Shown one piece after another: positions 1-7,373 of a DNA stretch of 11,651 nucleotides (position 1 is the stretch's first letter; the number at the start of each line of letters is the position of its first letter). The notes beneath the pieces were generated by a model. The model saw only the letters and a list, made by a program, of their open reading frames with translations, had not been told where the DNA came from and searched no databases. The DNA is taken from assembly GCA_015492115.1 (NCBI GenBank), contig WGFS01000154.1, positions 1-11,651 of the forward strand, written 5' to 3'. Source of the stretch: Aquificaceae bacterium (GTDB lineage Bacteria > Aquificota > Aquificia > Aquificales > Aquificaceae). Both the position numbers and the translations under genes were made by a program.

Positions 1-243
1 GGAGGGGATGAGTTTCACTACTTCGTTGGAGACATGGTAAAAACCAAGAACACCCACGGGACGGGCTGTACCCTCTCCTCAGCCATAACAGCATTCCTTG
101 CCAAAGGACTTGAGTTTCATGAAGCTATAAAGAGGGCAAAGGACTATATACAGGGTGCCATAGAGAAGAGTCTTGATCTCGGCAAGGGGAACGGACCCCT
201 CAACCACATCTGGAACATAGAGAGATGCATAGAGGACTCTTAG
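1..243 (+). CDS. thiD: Hydroxymethylpyrimidine/phosphomethylpyrimidine kinase, C-terminal part (5' end outside window)
   Basis: The reading frame is open from base 1 and gives the last 80 residues of a ThiD-type ribokinase-fold enzyme. ThiD phosphorylates HMP and then HMP-phosphate with ATP to supply the pyrimidine half of thiamine in the cytoplasm. The diagnostic stretch is K-T-K-N-T-H-G-T-G-C-T-L-S-S-A-I (bases about 37-84), the anion-hole and catalytic GTGC motif of this family. It is followed by the usual C-terminal helices (A-I-x-x-A-K-x-Y-I-x-x-A-I) and a G-x-G-x-G-P-L-N-H tail, which is typical of ThiD ends. The stop is TAG at 241-243. The downstream protease gene starts inside its last codons (19-bp overlap), so the two are probably co-transcribed. 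The N-terminal part and promoter are not visible. Confidence 0.93.
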   Translation, partial: GGDEFHYFVGDMVKTKNTHGTGCTLSSAITAFLAKGLEFHEAIKRAKDYIQGAIEKSLDLGKGNGPLNHIWNIERCIEDS

Positions 244-752
244 CCTACTCGGGGCTTCTCTTTCTTCTCTTCCTCTCAAAGCTATTCCCCGAACTTAACT
301 TTCTACCCTTCTTGTATATGCTCACACCGCTTCTCTTCTTATCAGACGAGACGCTCGGATTCAAAAACTACGGTAGGGGACTCCTTTACGGGTCGGCATT
401 CTTACCCCTTCTGCTCGTTCTCCCCCCTGACCTGTCCTGCCCCGCATGGGTATTGAACCAGCTCGGTATAGCGACAGCGGAGGAGATCTTCTTCAGGGGC
501 TTTCTCATGGGTTCAATGGGCAATATCACCGTGTCCCTGCTCTTCTCGCTGGCTCACCTGATACACTTTCCCACGGTGAACTCTCTGCTGGTCTTCTTCC
601 CCTCCCTGATATTCGGATACGCTTACGTAAGGAGCGGTTCAATCCTCGCCCCGATACTGCTGCATTTCACCGCAAACTTATTCTACAGCTCACTTGTAAA
701 AGAGTTCCCTCAACTTTACCATATCCTCCAGAGGCAGTTGACCTGGGGCTAA
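225..752 (+). CDS. CPBP (CAAX/bacteriocin-processing) family intramembrane glutamic protease, small form
   Basis: This is a 175-residue, very hydrophobic membrane protein with the three conserved CPBP/Abi motifs in order: E86-E87-I-F-F-R91 (EExxxR), F-S-L-A-H111 (FxxxH) and H147-F-T-A-N151 (HxxxN). In the family these residues form the in-membrane glutamate/histidine protease site. Family members include eukaryotic Rce1 prenyl-protein proteases and bacterial proteins of mostly unknown substrate. About five to six membrane segments can be drawn (roughly residues 5-20, 26-40, 50-67, 77-97, 101-115, 120-136, 139-155). It is shorter than many homologues, with a brief N-terminal region. The ATG at 225 lies inside the thiD end and has only a weak GAGAG directly before it, so translation probably depends on thiD. 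Its last 63 bases overlap the convergent aroD gene. The substrate is unknown. Confidence 0.85.
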   Translation: MHRGLLAYSGLLFLLFLSKLFPELNFLPFLYMLTPLLFLSDETLGFKNYGRGLLYGSAFLPLLLVLPPDLSCPAWVLNQLGIATAEEIFFRGFLMGSMGNITVSLLFSLAHLIHFPTVNSLLVFFPSLIFGYAYVRSGSILAPILLHFTANLFYSSLVKEFPQLYHILQRQLTWG

Positions 753-1346
753 GCTCTCTCCAAGGGAGGAGTAGGTTATAACAGAGCCAAAGATATACCC
801 TGCAAGGCGGGATATACTGCCTACATCTCCCATGGCTATGAGTATCTTCTCGTACTTCTCCTGATTACCCACACAGAGTAGCCTCGCAACGTCCTCGTAG
901 GAGTTAGCCCTGACCGCAACCTTGGGTATCCCCCCGTACCTGTGCCCCTCTCTCAAAACCTCTCTCAGCACCCAGTTGGGCGGAGTTAGCTCAAAGTTGT
1001 GAAAGGATACGATGAGCTTTCCACCGCCCCTGGCAACCGCGTTCCTGACAGGAATTATCATGTCCCTTGAGGAGAGCTCTATATCCGCATAATCACAGAG
1101 GGGAGCGACCCTCTCAAATATCTCCCTCCTGTTCCGGACATCCCTGCCCCCCTCCTCTGGACTCCTTACCGTGAGTATAACACCGAGCCCGACCTCCTTA
1201 ACCTCCCTTACACGCTCCTCTACGTACTCCGCATCTCTTCTCTCAAACTGGTCAACCCTGAGCTCAACGAGGTCTGCACCCTTCTCCTTAGCTTCCCTTA
1301 CCCTTTCAGAAAAGTTCCTTTCGGTAAGAGGTACAGCTATGAGCAT
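690..1346 (-). CDS. aroD: 3-dehydroquinate dehydratase, type I
   Basis: The 218-residue cytoplasmic enzyme catalyses the third step of the shikimate pathway, dehydrating 3-dehydroquinate through a Schiff base. Type I hallmarks are visible: E28-L-R30-x-D32 on an early strand, T59-V-R61 (substrate arginine), catalytic base H116 in S-F-H-N-F, and Schiff-base lysine K142 in G-I-P-K-V-A-V. The C-terminal substrate loop is S-R-L-A-G followed by S-L-G-E-S-L-A-P-G-Q. Length is normal for a compact thermophilic type I enzyme. The ATG at 1346 begins M-L-I-A-V-P, the expected first strand, so the start is right even though the bases before it (ATAATGAATTACC) contain no clear Shine-Dalgarno sequence. The MFS stop is only 9 bases upstream, suggesting translational coupling in a gltB-MFS-aroD operon. 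Confidence 0.95.
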   Translation of the reverse strand: MLIAVPLTERNFSERVREAKEKGADLVELRVDQFERRDAEYVEERVREVKEVGLGVILTVRSPEEGGRDVRNRREIFERVAPLCDYADIELSSRDMIIPVRNAVARGGGKLIVSFHNFELTPPNWVLREVLREGHRYGGIPKVAVRANSYEDVARLLCVGNQEKYEKILIAMGDVGSISRLAGYIFGSVITYSSLGESLAPGQLPLEDMVKLRELFYK

Positions 1347-1355
1347 GGTAATTCA

Positions 1356-2477
1356 TTATATCAGCCGTCTCCTGTGCATATACCAGAACAGGAGGAATCC
1401 CAGGAGGGGAAAGACCGCCATAATGCCCGCGGACAGGGGAAAGTTGTCTTCAGTCATAAGGAGAAGGAGACCCCAGAGCAATAGACCAGTTGTTGACGCA
1501 ACCCTCTCCGTCAGAGATAGAAAGGACAGTCTTACGCTCGCCTCTCCCTCGGGGAATTCACTGAGGATCAGAACCCTTGAAGTAGTCCATACATGGGACA
1601 GGGAGAGTCCCGCAATAGCTCCCCAGAGGAGGATGAGCTCCTTGGGTGCAAAGGGTAAGGTTGCAAGGAAGGTCGCCCAGAGCAGGAAGCCTATGGGGAA
1701 GATCCTCTTAACACCCAGAAGATCACTCAGCCTGCCCCAGAGAAGACCTCCTAAGACACCACCCAGAGCGGAGATTCCTATCACCCTGTATATCTGAAAG
1801 TCCTCCATAGAGAAGACCTCTCTGAGATAAACACCCATCATGGCGACCAGCGTGTTGGCAACCTCTGTGTTCGTGAGTATTGAAGCTATCAGGAGGAGGA
1901 ACCTTCTGTCCTTGAAGATCTCCTTCAGCCTTACAGGACTCCTCTGGGGCGGATTCTCCAGAGCAAGGAGGGAGGGAAACATGGATATGAGAAAGATCGG
2001 GGAGACCACGAAGTAAACATCCGGCTCCTTCAGGTGTTCCGCGAGGAACACGAGGGCGAAGGCTGAACCCACGTAGCCAAGAGCCACACCCAGACCGGAG
2101 GTAAAGCCTCTCTCCTCAAAACTGAGGAGCATTGAGTTGTAGAAGACCAGCGTCTGCTGGTGGGACACAGCCATGAGCAGGAACACGAGGAGTGCAAGGA
2201 ATGGAAGCCCGTAAGAGAAGCCTATCAGGAGACAGAACACGCCGGTGAGAAACCCAAAGATGGCGAAGAGGGGTTTCCTTAAGGTGCGGGTATCCGCAAA
2301 CTTCCCGATGTAGAGAGCGAACAGGAAGGAAAGCAGAAAGGAGGAACCGTAAAAGAAACTGTAGAGCTTGGTGTCCACATGCTGAGTTATGTAGAGAGGA
2401 AAGAAGGTGGAGAAAACAAGGGCGGAGAGAACTGTCTCACCGGTGTCAAAGAGTCCAAAAGATAGCCTCTTTATCAC
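1356..2477 (-). CDS. MFS transporter, Atg22/UMF1-like
   Basis: The 373-residue integral membrane protein has about 12 predicted membrane segments in two halves. A short charged cytoplasmic loop (about residues 173-191) separates them. MFS signature-A-like loops occur in both halves: G58-K-F-A-D-T-R-T-L-R-K68 and G248-R-L-S-D-L-L-G-V-K-R258. The N-terminal F-D-T-G-E-T-V-L-S-A-L-V-F-S-T-F-F-P-L-Y resembles the Y-D-W-A-N-S-A-x-x-x-x-x-x-x-x-F-F-P-x-Y opening of Atg22/UMF1 transporters, some of which export amino acids. That family link is from memory of the motif and is moderate. The start is GTG at 2475-2477, overlapping the gltB stop as GTGA, so it is translationally coupled to gltB. Amino-acid export or uptake beside glutamate synthase is a reasonable guess, but the substrate cannot be read from the sequence. 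Confidence 0.85.
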   Translation of the reverse strand: MIKRLSFGLFDTGETVLSALVFSTFFPLYITQHVDTKLYSFFYGSSFLLSFLFALYIGKFADTRTLRKPLFAIFGFLTGVFCLLIGFSYGLPFLALLVFLLMAVSHQQTLVFYNSMLLSFEERGFTSGLGVALGYVGSAFALVFLAEHLKEPDVYFVVSPIFLISMFPSLLALENPPQRSPVRLKEIFKDRRFLLLIASILTNTEVANTLVAMMGVYLREVFSMEDFQIYRVIGISALGGVLGGLLWGRLSDLLGVKRIFPIGFLLWATFLATLPFAPKELILLWGAIAGLSLSHVWTTSRVLILSEFPEGEASVRLSFLSLTERVASTTGLLLWGLLLLMTEDNFPLSAGIMAVFPLLGFLLFWYMHRRRLI

Positions 2478-5400
2478 TTACTCAGAATCTCTACCTCGCA
2501 GGCATCGGACTCGCCGTAAGGGTCCCTCTTGCACTGTTCAAGGGGTATCACCTTCCAGAACTTGCCCAGATACTCCTCAAAGTTGGCGAGTATGTCCTTC
2601 GACCTTGGGCTGTTTGTATACTTGTAATGCTTCTCTATCAGGTTCCTTAGCTCTTCTATCTCTTCCTCACCTACAAGCCGTCTGGCGTAGACGTAGGAGT
2701 AGTTGAGCTTGTGTTCAAGGGTTCCGTCCTCGTCAAGGATGTAGGCATGCCCTCCCGTCATACCTCCACCTACGTTGTAGCCAACCTCGCCGAGGGAGAC
2801 GATTATACCTCCGGTCATGTACTCGCAGAGATGGTGTCCAGTCCCTTCCACAACAGCGGTAGCTCCGCTGTTCCTGACTCCAAACCTCTCTCCAGCCCTT
2901 CCGGCTGAGTAGAGTTCACCTCCTATCGCACCGTAGAGGCAGGTGTTGCCCATTATCACGTTCTCGTGGGTGTTCTCCACGCCCTCGGGAATAAGGATTA
3001 TCTTTCCTCCCCACATACCCTTGCCAACATAGTCATTCGCATCCCCTATGAGCTTCAGGGTAAGCCCTCTGTGGTTGAAGGCTCCAAAGCTCTGTCCTGC
3101 GGTTCCCCTGAAGGTGAGCCTTATGGTGTCCTCGGGCAGTCCCTCATCCCTGTACTTGACCGCTATGTAGTAGTTGAGTTTGGTGGGTATAGTCCTGTGG
3201 ATGTTCCTTATCTCGTACTCCTTCTCAAAGGGCTGACCTTTCTCTATGTATGGAAGGACTTCCCTGAGTATCTCGTCGTTGAAGTTTTCCGCCGGGTTAT
3301 CGTTTCTATCCACGAGGCACCTTCTCGGTCTGTCCTCCGGGTATCCCTCAAGGAGTGCCTCCACCTTTATCCTTTTAGACCCGGGAAACTCGTCGTATCT
3401 GACAACCTCTATCAGGTCTGTTCTACCGATGATCTCGTCAAGGCTCCTCACACCCATCTGGGCGAGTATCTCCCTCACCTCACGGGCGACAGCCTTGAAG
3501 TAGGCGATAACGTTCTCAACCTTTCCCTTGAACTTCGCCCTGTACTTGGGATCCTGGGTTGCCACTCCTGTGGGACATGTGTTCAGGTGGCATGCCCTCG
3601 CCATAACACAACCTTCCGCTATCATCGCCGCGGTTCCAAAGCCGAACTCCTCCGCACCGAGGAGGGCGCCTATTATCACATCCTTGCCCGTCCTCATGCC
3701 TCCGTCAACCCTCACCCTTATCTTGTCTCTGAGGTCGTTCTCCATCAGAACCCTCTGGGTCTCCATGAGCCCTATCTCCCAGTAGTTGCCCGCGTTCTTT
3801 ATGGAGGAGTAGGGGGATGCTCCCGTTCCTCCTTCCGCACCGCTTATCTGGACTATGTCTGCGTAAGCTTTCGCGACCCCAGCCGCTATCGTTCCGACTC
3901 CGTGCTCGGAGACGAGCTTGACGCATACCCTCGCCCCGGGGTTTGCCTGCTTGAGGTCGTGTATCAGCTGGGCGAGATCCTCTATGGAGTATATGTCGTG
4001 GTGGGGAGGTGGTGATATGAGTGTAACCCCAGGCTGGGAGTGTCTGAGCCTGGCTATGTACTCGTTCACCTTGTGTCCTGGTAGCTGTCCTCCCTCACCG
4101 GGCTTTGCGCCCTGGGCTATCTTTATCTCTATGTCCTTGGCGCTCGCAAGGTAGGTGGGTGTGACTCCGAACCTTCCGCTGGCAACCTGTTTTATGGCTG
4201 AGTTCTTTATCGTCCAGTACCTCTTGGGGTCTTCTCCACCTTCACCTGAGTTGGACTTCATACCGAGCCTGTTGCATGCCTCAGCTATTACCTCGTGTGC
4301 TTCCGGTGAGAGGGCTCCGAGGGACATACCGCCCGTGACGAACCTCTTGAGGATCTCCTCCTCGGGTTCCACCTCCTCTACAGGTATGGGGTTGTCGGAC
4401 TTTCTGTAGGAGAGGAGGTGTCTTATGAAGGTGGGGTGCTGGGAGTTGGCGAGTTCCGAGAACTTCTTGTAGTCTTCGTAGTCCTTGGTGTCAAGAAACT
4501 TGTGAAGCGCCCTGACAACGTGAGGAGACCAGGCGTGAAACTCTCCACCCTTCCTGAACTTCATGTCTCCGCCGTAATCAAGCTTTGGTTCTTCGGTCTC
4601 GTAGGCAGCGTTGTGCCTCGCGAGGGTGGCTACCTCTATCTCCTCTATCCCATCAGCCTCAAGGGTAACGGGTGTCCCGGTGAAGAACCTATCCACCACG
4701 TCCCTGTTGAGGCATACCGTATCAAATATCTGGGCTCCGTGGTAGGAGTTCAGGGTTGATATACCCATCTTGGACATGATCTTGAGAAGTCCATCCTCCA
4801 GAGCCTTCTTGTAGTTGAAGACCGCCTCCTCGTAATGTATATCCAGCTTACCCTTGTCGCAGAGCTCCTTTATGGTCTCGTAGGCGAGATAGGGATAGAC
4901 CGCGCTCGCTCCGTATCCTATGAGACAGGCTATCTGGTGTGTATCACGGGCTTCACCCGTCTCTACTATAAAGGAGACCCTTGTGGAGAGTCCCTGCCTT
5001 GCAAGATGCTTCACACAGGCGGATACCGCAAGGAGACTCGGTATGGCTACCCTGTGCTTGTTTATGTACCTGTCTGAGAGGATTATTATCTGGGCTCCCT
5101 CACGGACGGCCTCCTCAACCCTTCTCTGGAGGGTCTCTATACCCATCAGGAGGTCGTTTATCGGTGTCTCTTCATAGAGGGCGTCCATTATGAGCTCGGA
5201 TATCCTCCTTTCCCCTGCCATATCCTGGAGTTCCACAACGTTATAGCTCCTCTCCTTGGGATAGCAGATGGGTATCCTGACTACCTTGAACTCCTTCTGA
5301 CACTCTATCTCCCTAAGCTGGTAGTCAAGGAGTATCGGGGATTCTATCTGGAGCCTCTTTGCGTGTTCGGGGGTCTCTTTAAGGAAGTTCCTCTTGTGTC

Positions 5401-6967
5401 CGAGATTCATTTTAAGGGACATAACGAGCCTTTCCCTTATGGGGTCTATCGGGGGATTGGTGACCTGAGCGAACCTCTGTTTGAAGTATCTGAAGAGGAG
5501 CTTGGGCTTTTCCGATAGGGGTGGTAGGGGTGTGTCGTCTCCCATGGAGAATGTGGGCTCCTTACCCGTCTGGGCCATGTACTGAAGGACATTCTTTATC
5601 TCCTCCTCAGTCCACCCGAATGCGATCTGCTTCCTTACCCTCTCAGGGTCCTCAAGGGGTTCACACAGACACTTATCCTTAGTGAGCTCTGAGAGCCTGA
5701 GAAGGTGGCTGTCTATCCACTCCCTGTATGGCTTCTGTCTGGCAAGCTCCTCAAGAACCTCGTAGGTTTTCTTAACCTCAGCCTTCTTCATGTCAACCAC
5801 TATGGTGTCTCCGGGACCAAGCCTTCCCTTTTCCTTTATCTTCCTGTCTCCGAGGTCTATCATCCCAACCTCTGAACCCAGAACAAGCACCCCGTCCTCT
5901 GTGAGTATGTACCTTGCGGGTCTGAGTCCGTTCCTGTCAAGGTGCGCACCTATCTTGTCCCCATAGACGAAGGCTATCGCCGCAGGTCCGTCCCAGGGCT
6001 TCATAAGCAGGGACTGGTACTCAAAGAACGCCTTTACCTCATCCGATAGCTCGGGGACGTGCTCCCAGGCGGGAGGTATGAGCATGTTTATGGCGTGTTC
6101 AGGAGAGAATCCAACAAGACAGAGGAGTTCAAAGACCCTGTCAAGGGAAGCGGAATCACTCTCATCACAGGACACAAGCGGTTTTATGAGCTCTTTCCTG
6201 TCTCCAAGGACTTCATGTTCAAGCTCATGCTGGAGAGCCCTCATCCAGTTTCTGTTTCCCTGTATCGTATTTATCTCTCCGTTGTGGGCAAGGAGCCTGA
6301 GGGGTTGAGCGAGCCTCCAGTTGGGAAGCGTGTTTGTGGAGTACCTCTGGTGGAACATGCAGTAGGCTGACTCAAAGTCCGGATCCTTGAGGTCCGGGTA
6401 GAACCTGTCAAGCTGAGGTGCGACGAGCATTCCCTTATAGACTATCTCCTTCGTGGATAGGGAGGGTATGTAAACCCTATCGTCACCAAACTTCTTCTCT
6501 ATCTTCCTGCGCACAAAGTACAGCTTTATCTCCCTGTCTTCCTCGGGGATCCCCTCCATGTCAAGGAGAAGGTGTTTTATCTTGGGCATTACCCTTAGAG
6601 CGGACTCACCCACAGCGTCCCTGTCGGTGGGAACTTCCCTCCAGCCGAGAACCTTTATCCCTTCCCTGATGAACTCCGCAGTTAGCTTGTCCTCTATGTC
6701 ATCGTAGAGGAAGAACACACCTACCGCCAAGTTATCAGGGCTTGAGAGCTCGTATCCAAGCTCATCTACGATCTTCTTAAAGAACTTCCTGGGTATCTGG
6801 GTCAGAACACCGGCGCCATCGCCGGTCTTTCCATCTCCCCCAACAGCACCCCTGTGGGTTAGATTTTTTACCGCCTGCACACCCCAGCGGACTATCTGGT
6901 TCTCAACCCGCCCATCTATGTTGCAGACGAACCCCACTCCGCAGGAGTCGTATTCAAGTAACTGCAT
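2474..6967 (-). CDS. gltB: Glutamate synthase (GOGAT), large subunit; possibly ferredoxin-dependent
   Basis: The enzyme converts glutamine plus 2-oxoglutarate and two electrons into two glutamates, the main ammonia-assimilation outlet. Four regions are seen in about 1497 residues. First is an N-terminal class II glutaminase domain (about 9-400), with nucleophile C9 in D-S-C-G-V-G-F and an N-G-E-I-N-T-I-Q-G-N motif near 226. Next is the central domain. The FMN-binding TIM barrel (about 800-1190) contains K-P-G-E-G-G-Q-L-P-G-H-K and E-G-G-T-G-A-S-P. Last is a C-terminal G-x-G-x-G beta-helix (about 1240-1480). The 3Fe-4S cysteines are C1120, C1126 and C1131 (C-x5-C-x4-C). I chose ATG 6965-6967, two codons inside a possible GTG start at 6973, because GAGAGGT lies 6 bases before the ATG but directly against the GTG. 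C9 then follows an eight-residue propeptide, short compared with some bacterial homologues. No gltD lies nearby, so the electron donor is uncertain. It is first gene of an operon with the MFS transporter and aroD. Confidence 0.97.
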   Translation of the reverse strand: MQLLEYDSCGVGFVCNIDGRVENQIVRWGVQAVKNLTHRGAVGGDGKTGDGAGVLTQIPRKFFKKIVDELGYELSSPDNLAVGVFFLYDDIEDKLTAEFIREGIKVLGWREVPTDRDAVGESALRVMPKIKHLLLDMEGIPEEDREIKLYFVRRKIEKKFGDDRVYIPSLSTKEIVYKGMLVAPQLDRFYPDLKDPDFESAYCMFHQRYSTNTLPNWRLAQPLRLLAHNGEINTIQGNRNWMRALQHELEHEVLGDRKELIKPLVSCDESDSASLDRVFELLCLVGFSPEHAINMLIPPAWEHVPELSDEVKAFFEYQSLLMKPWDGPAAIAFVYGDKIGAHLDRNGLRPARYILTEDGVLVLGSEVGMIDLGDRKIKEKGRLGPGDTIVVDMKKAEVKKTYEVLEELARQKPYREWIDSHLLRLSELTKDKCLCEPLEDPERVRKQIAFGWTEEEIKNVLQYMAQTGKEPTFSMGDDTPLPPLSEKPKLLFRYFKQRFAQVTNPPIDPIRERLVMSLKMNLGHKRNFLKETPEHAKRLQIESPILLDYQLREIECQKEFKVVRIPICYPKERSYNVVELQDMAGERRISELIMDALYEETPINDLLMGIETLQRRVEEAVREGAQIIILSDRYINKHRVAIPSLLAVSACVKHLARQGLSTRVSFIVETGEARDTHQIACLIGYGASAVYPYLAYETIKELCDKGKLDIHYEEAVFNYKKALEDGLLKIMSKMGISTLNSYHGAQIFDTVCLNRDVVDRFFTGTPVTLEADGIEEIEVATLARHNAAYETEEPKLDYGGDMKFRKGGEFHAWSPHVVRALHKFLDTKDYEDYKKFSELANSQHPTFIRHLLSYRKSDNPIPVEEVEPEEEILKRFVTGGMSLGALSPEAHEVIAEACNRLGMKSNSGEGGEDPKRYWTIKNSAIKQVASGRFGVTPTYLASAKDIEIKIAQGAKPGEGGQLPGHKVNEYIARLRHSQPGVTLISPPPHHDIYSIEDLAQLIHDLKQANPGARVCVKLVSEHGVGTIAAGVAKAYADIVQISGAEGGTGASPYSSIKNAGNYWEIGLMETQRVLMENDLRDKIRVRVDGGMRTGKDVIIGALLGAEEFGFGTAAMIAEGCVMARACHLNTCPTGVATQDPKYRAKFKGKVENVIAYFKAVAREVREILAQMGVRSLDEIIGRTDLIEVVRYDEFPGSKRIKVEALLEGYPEDRPRRCLVDRNDNPAENFNDEILREVLPYIEKGQPFEKEYEIRNIHRTIPTKLNYYIAVKYRDEGLPEDTIRLTFRGTAGQSFGAFNHRGLTLKLIGDANDYVGKGMWGGKIILIPEGVENTHENVIMGNTCLYGAIGGELYSAGRAGERFGVRNSGATAVVEGTGHHLCEYMTGGIIVSLGEVGYNVGGGMTGGHAYILDEDGTLEHKLNYSYVYARRLVGEEEIEELRNLIEKHYKYTNSPRSKDILANFEEYLGKFWKVIPLEQCKRDPYGESDACEVEILSK

Positions 6968-6973
6968 TCTCAC

Positions 6974-6980
6974 ACCTCTC
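6974..6980 (-). promoter_or_regulatory. Ribosome binding site deciding the gltB start
   Basis: On the minus strand the sequence reads GAGAGGT, then GTGAGA, then ATG. The Shine-Dalgarno-like GAGAGGT is 6 bases before the ATG (6967) and has no gap before the upstream in-frame GTG (6973). Ordinary spacing therefore favours the ATG. Confidence 0.65.
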
Positions 6981-6995
6981 GCAGGAAATTGAAAA

Positions 6996-7010
6996 GTATA
7001 TATAATATAC
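6996..7010. promoter_or_regulatory. AT-rich palindromic divergent promoter core between gltB and the DUF59 gene
   Basis: The 97-base gap between the divergent gltB and DUF59-gene starts holds GTATAT-ATA-ATATAC, an inverted repeat with 6-base arms around a 3-base centre. Read on the plus strand it contains a perfect TATAAT (7001-7006). Read on the minus strand it gives TATATT/TATATA -10-like hexamers for gltB. No good -35 box is seen at the proper spacing on either strand. It could be two overlapping -10 elements, an operator, or both. The promoter role is inference from position and composition. Confidence 0.4.
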
Positions 7011-7064
7011 TCCCTTTATGACGAAACTCCTTTCTTTTTAGGCTTCCAAAGGTATCCTTTTACT

Positions 7065-7373
7065 ATGGAAAGAGAGATACTTGAAGCACTTAAAGAGGTG
7101 AGAGACCCGGAGATCCCCATAGACATAGTGAACCTGGGGCTCATTTACGGGGTCAGGGTTAAGGAGGGTGTCGCTTACATAGATATGACTCTGACGGTGC
7201 AGGGCTGTCCTGCAAAGCAGTTCTTTGCGGAGCATATAAGACAGAAAGTTCTGGAAAAGTTCCCTCAGCTAAAGGACGTTGTTGTAGAATTTGTATTTGA
7301 GCCACCCTGGAACAGGGAGAAGATCTCCGAAGAGGGAAAGGCTCAGCTGAGGAAACTGGGATGGGATATTTAA
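7065..7373 (+). CDS. MIP18/DUF59-family (PaaD/SufT-like) iron-sulfur assembly factor
   Basis: The 102-residue protein covers one whole DUF59 domain. It shows the family core D14-P-E-I-P-I-D-x-V-N-L-G-L-I-Y28, a central strand T42-L-T-V-Q-G-C48-P (the T-x-x-x-x-x-C-P motif with the conserved cysteine), and a C-terminal V-F-E-P-P-W-N motif. Members of the family include SufT, eukaryotic MIP18/CIA2 and PaaD. They act in Fe-S cluster maturation of client proteins or in assembling the phenylacetyl-CoA oxygenase. No paa or suf genes are present here, so a general Fe-S maturation role is the better guess. The ATG at 7065 has AAAGGT 11 bases upstream, a rather long spacing. The gene diverges from gltB and overlaps the downstream V4R gene by 13 bases. 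Confidence 0.88.
   Translation: MEREILEALKEVRDPEIPIDIVNLGLIYGVRVKEGVAYIDMTLTVQGCPAKQFFAEHIRQKVLEKFPQLKDVVVEFVFEPPWNREKISEEGKAQLRKLGWDI

Noticed and set aside
753..790. A hairpin terminator after the protease gene
   Set aside because: The CTCTCTCC/GGAGGAG pairing is short and mismatched, and the region is aroD coding sequence.
1171..1797. A 208-codon plus-strand open frame across the aroD/MFS junction
   Set aside because: Low-complexity Ser/Arg/Leu-rich translation antisense to two recognised genes, with no ribosome binding site.
2966..4015. A 349-codon open frame on the plus strand opposite gltB
   Set aside because: It lies wholly antisense to well-conserved gltB coding sequence. Its translation has no recognisable domain and its openness follows from gltB codon bias.
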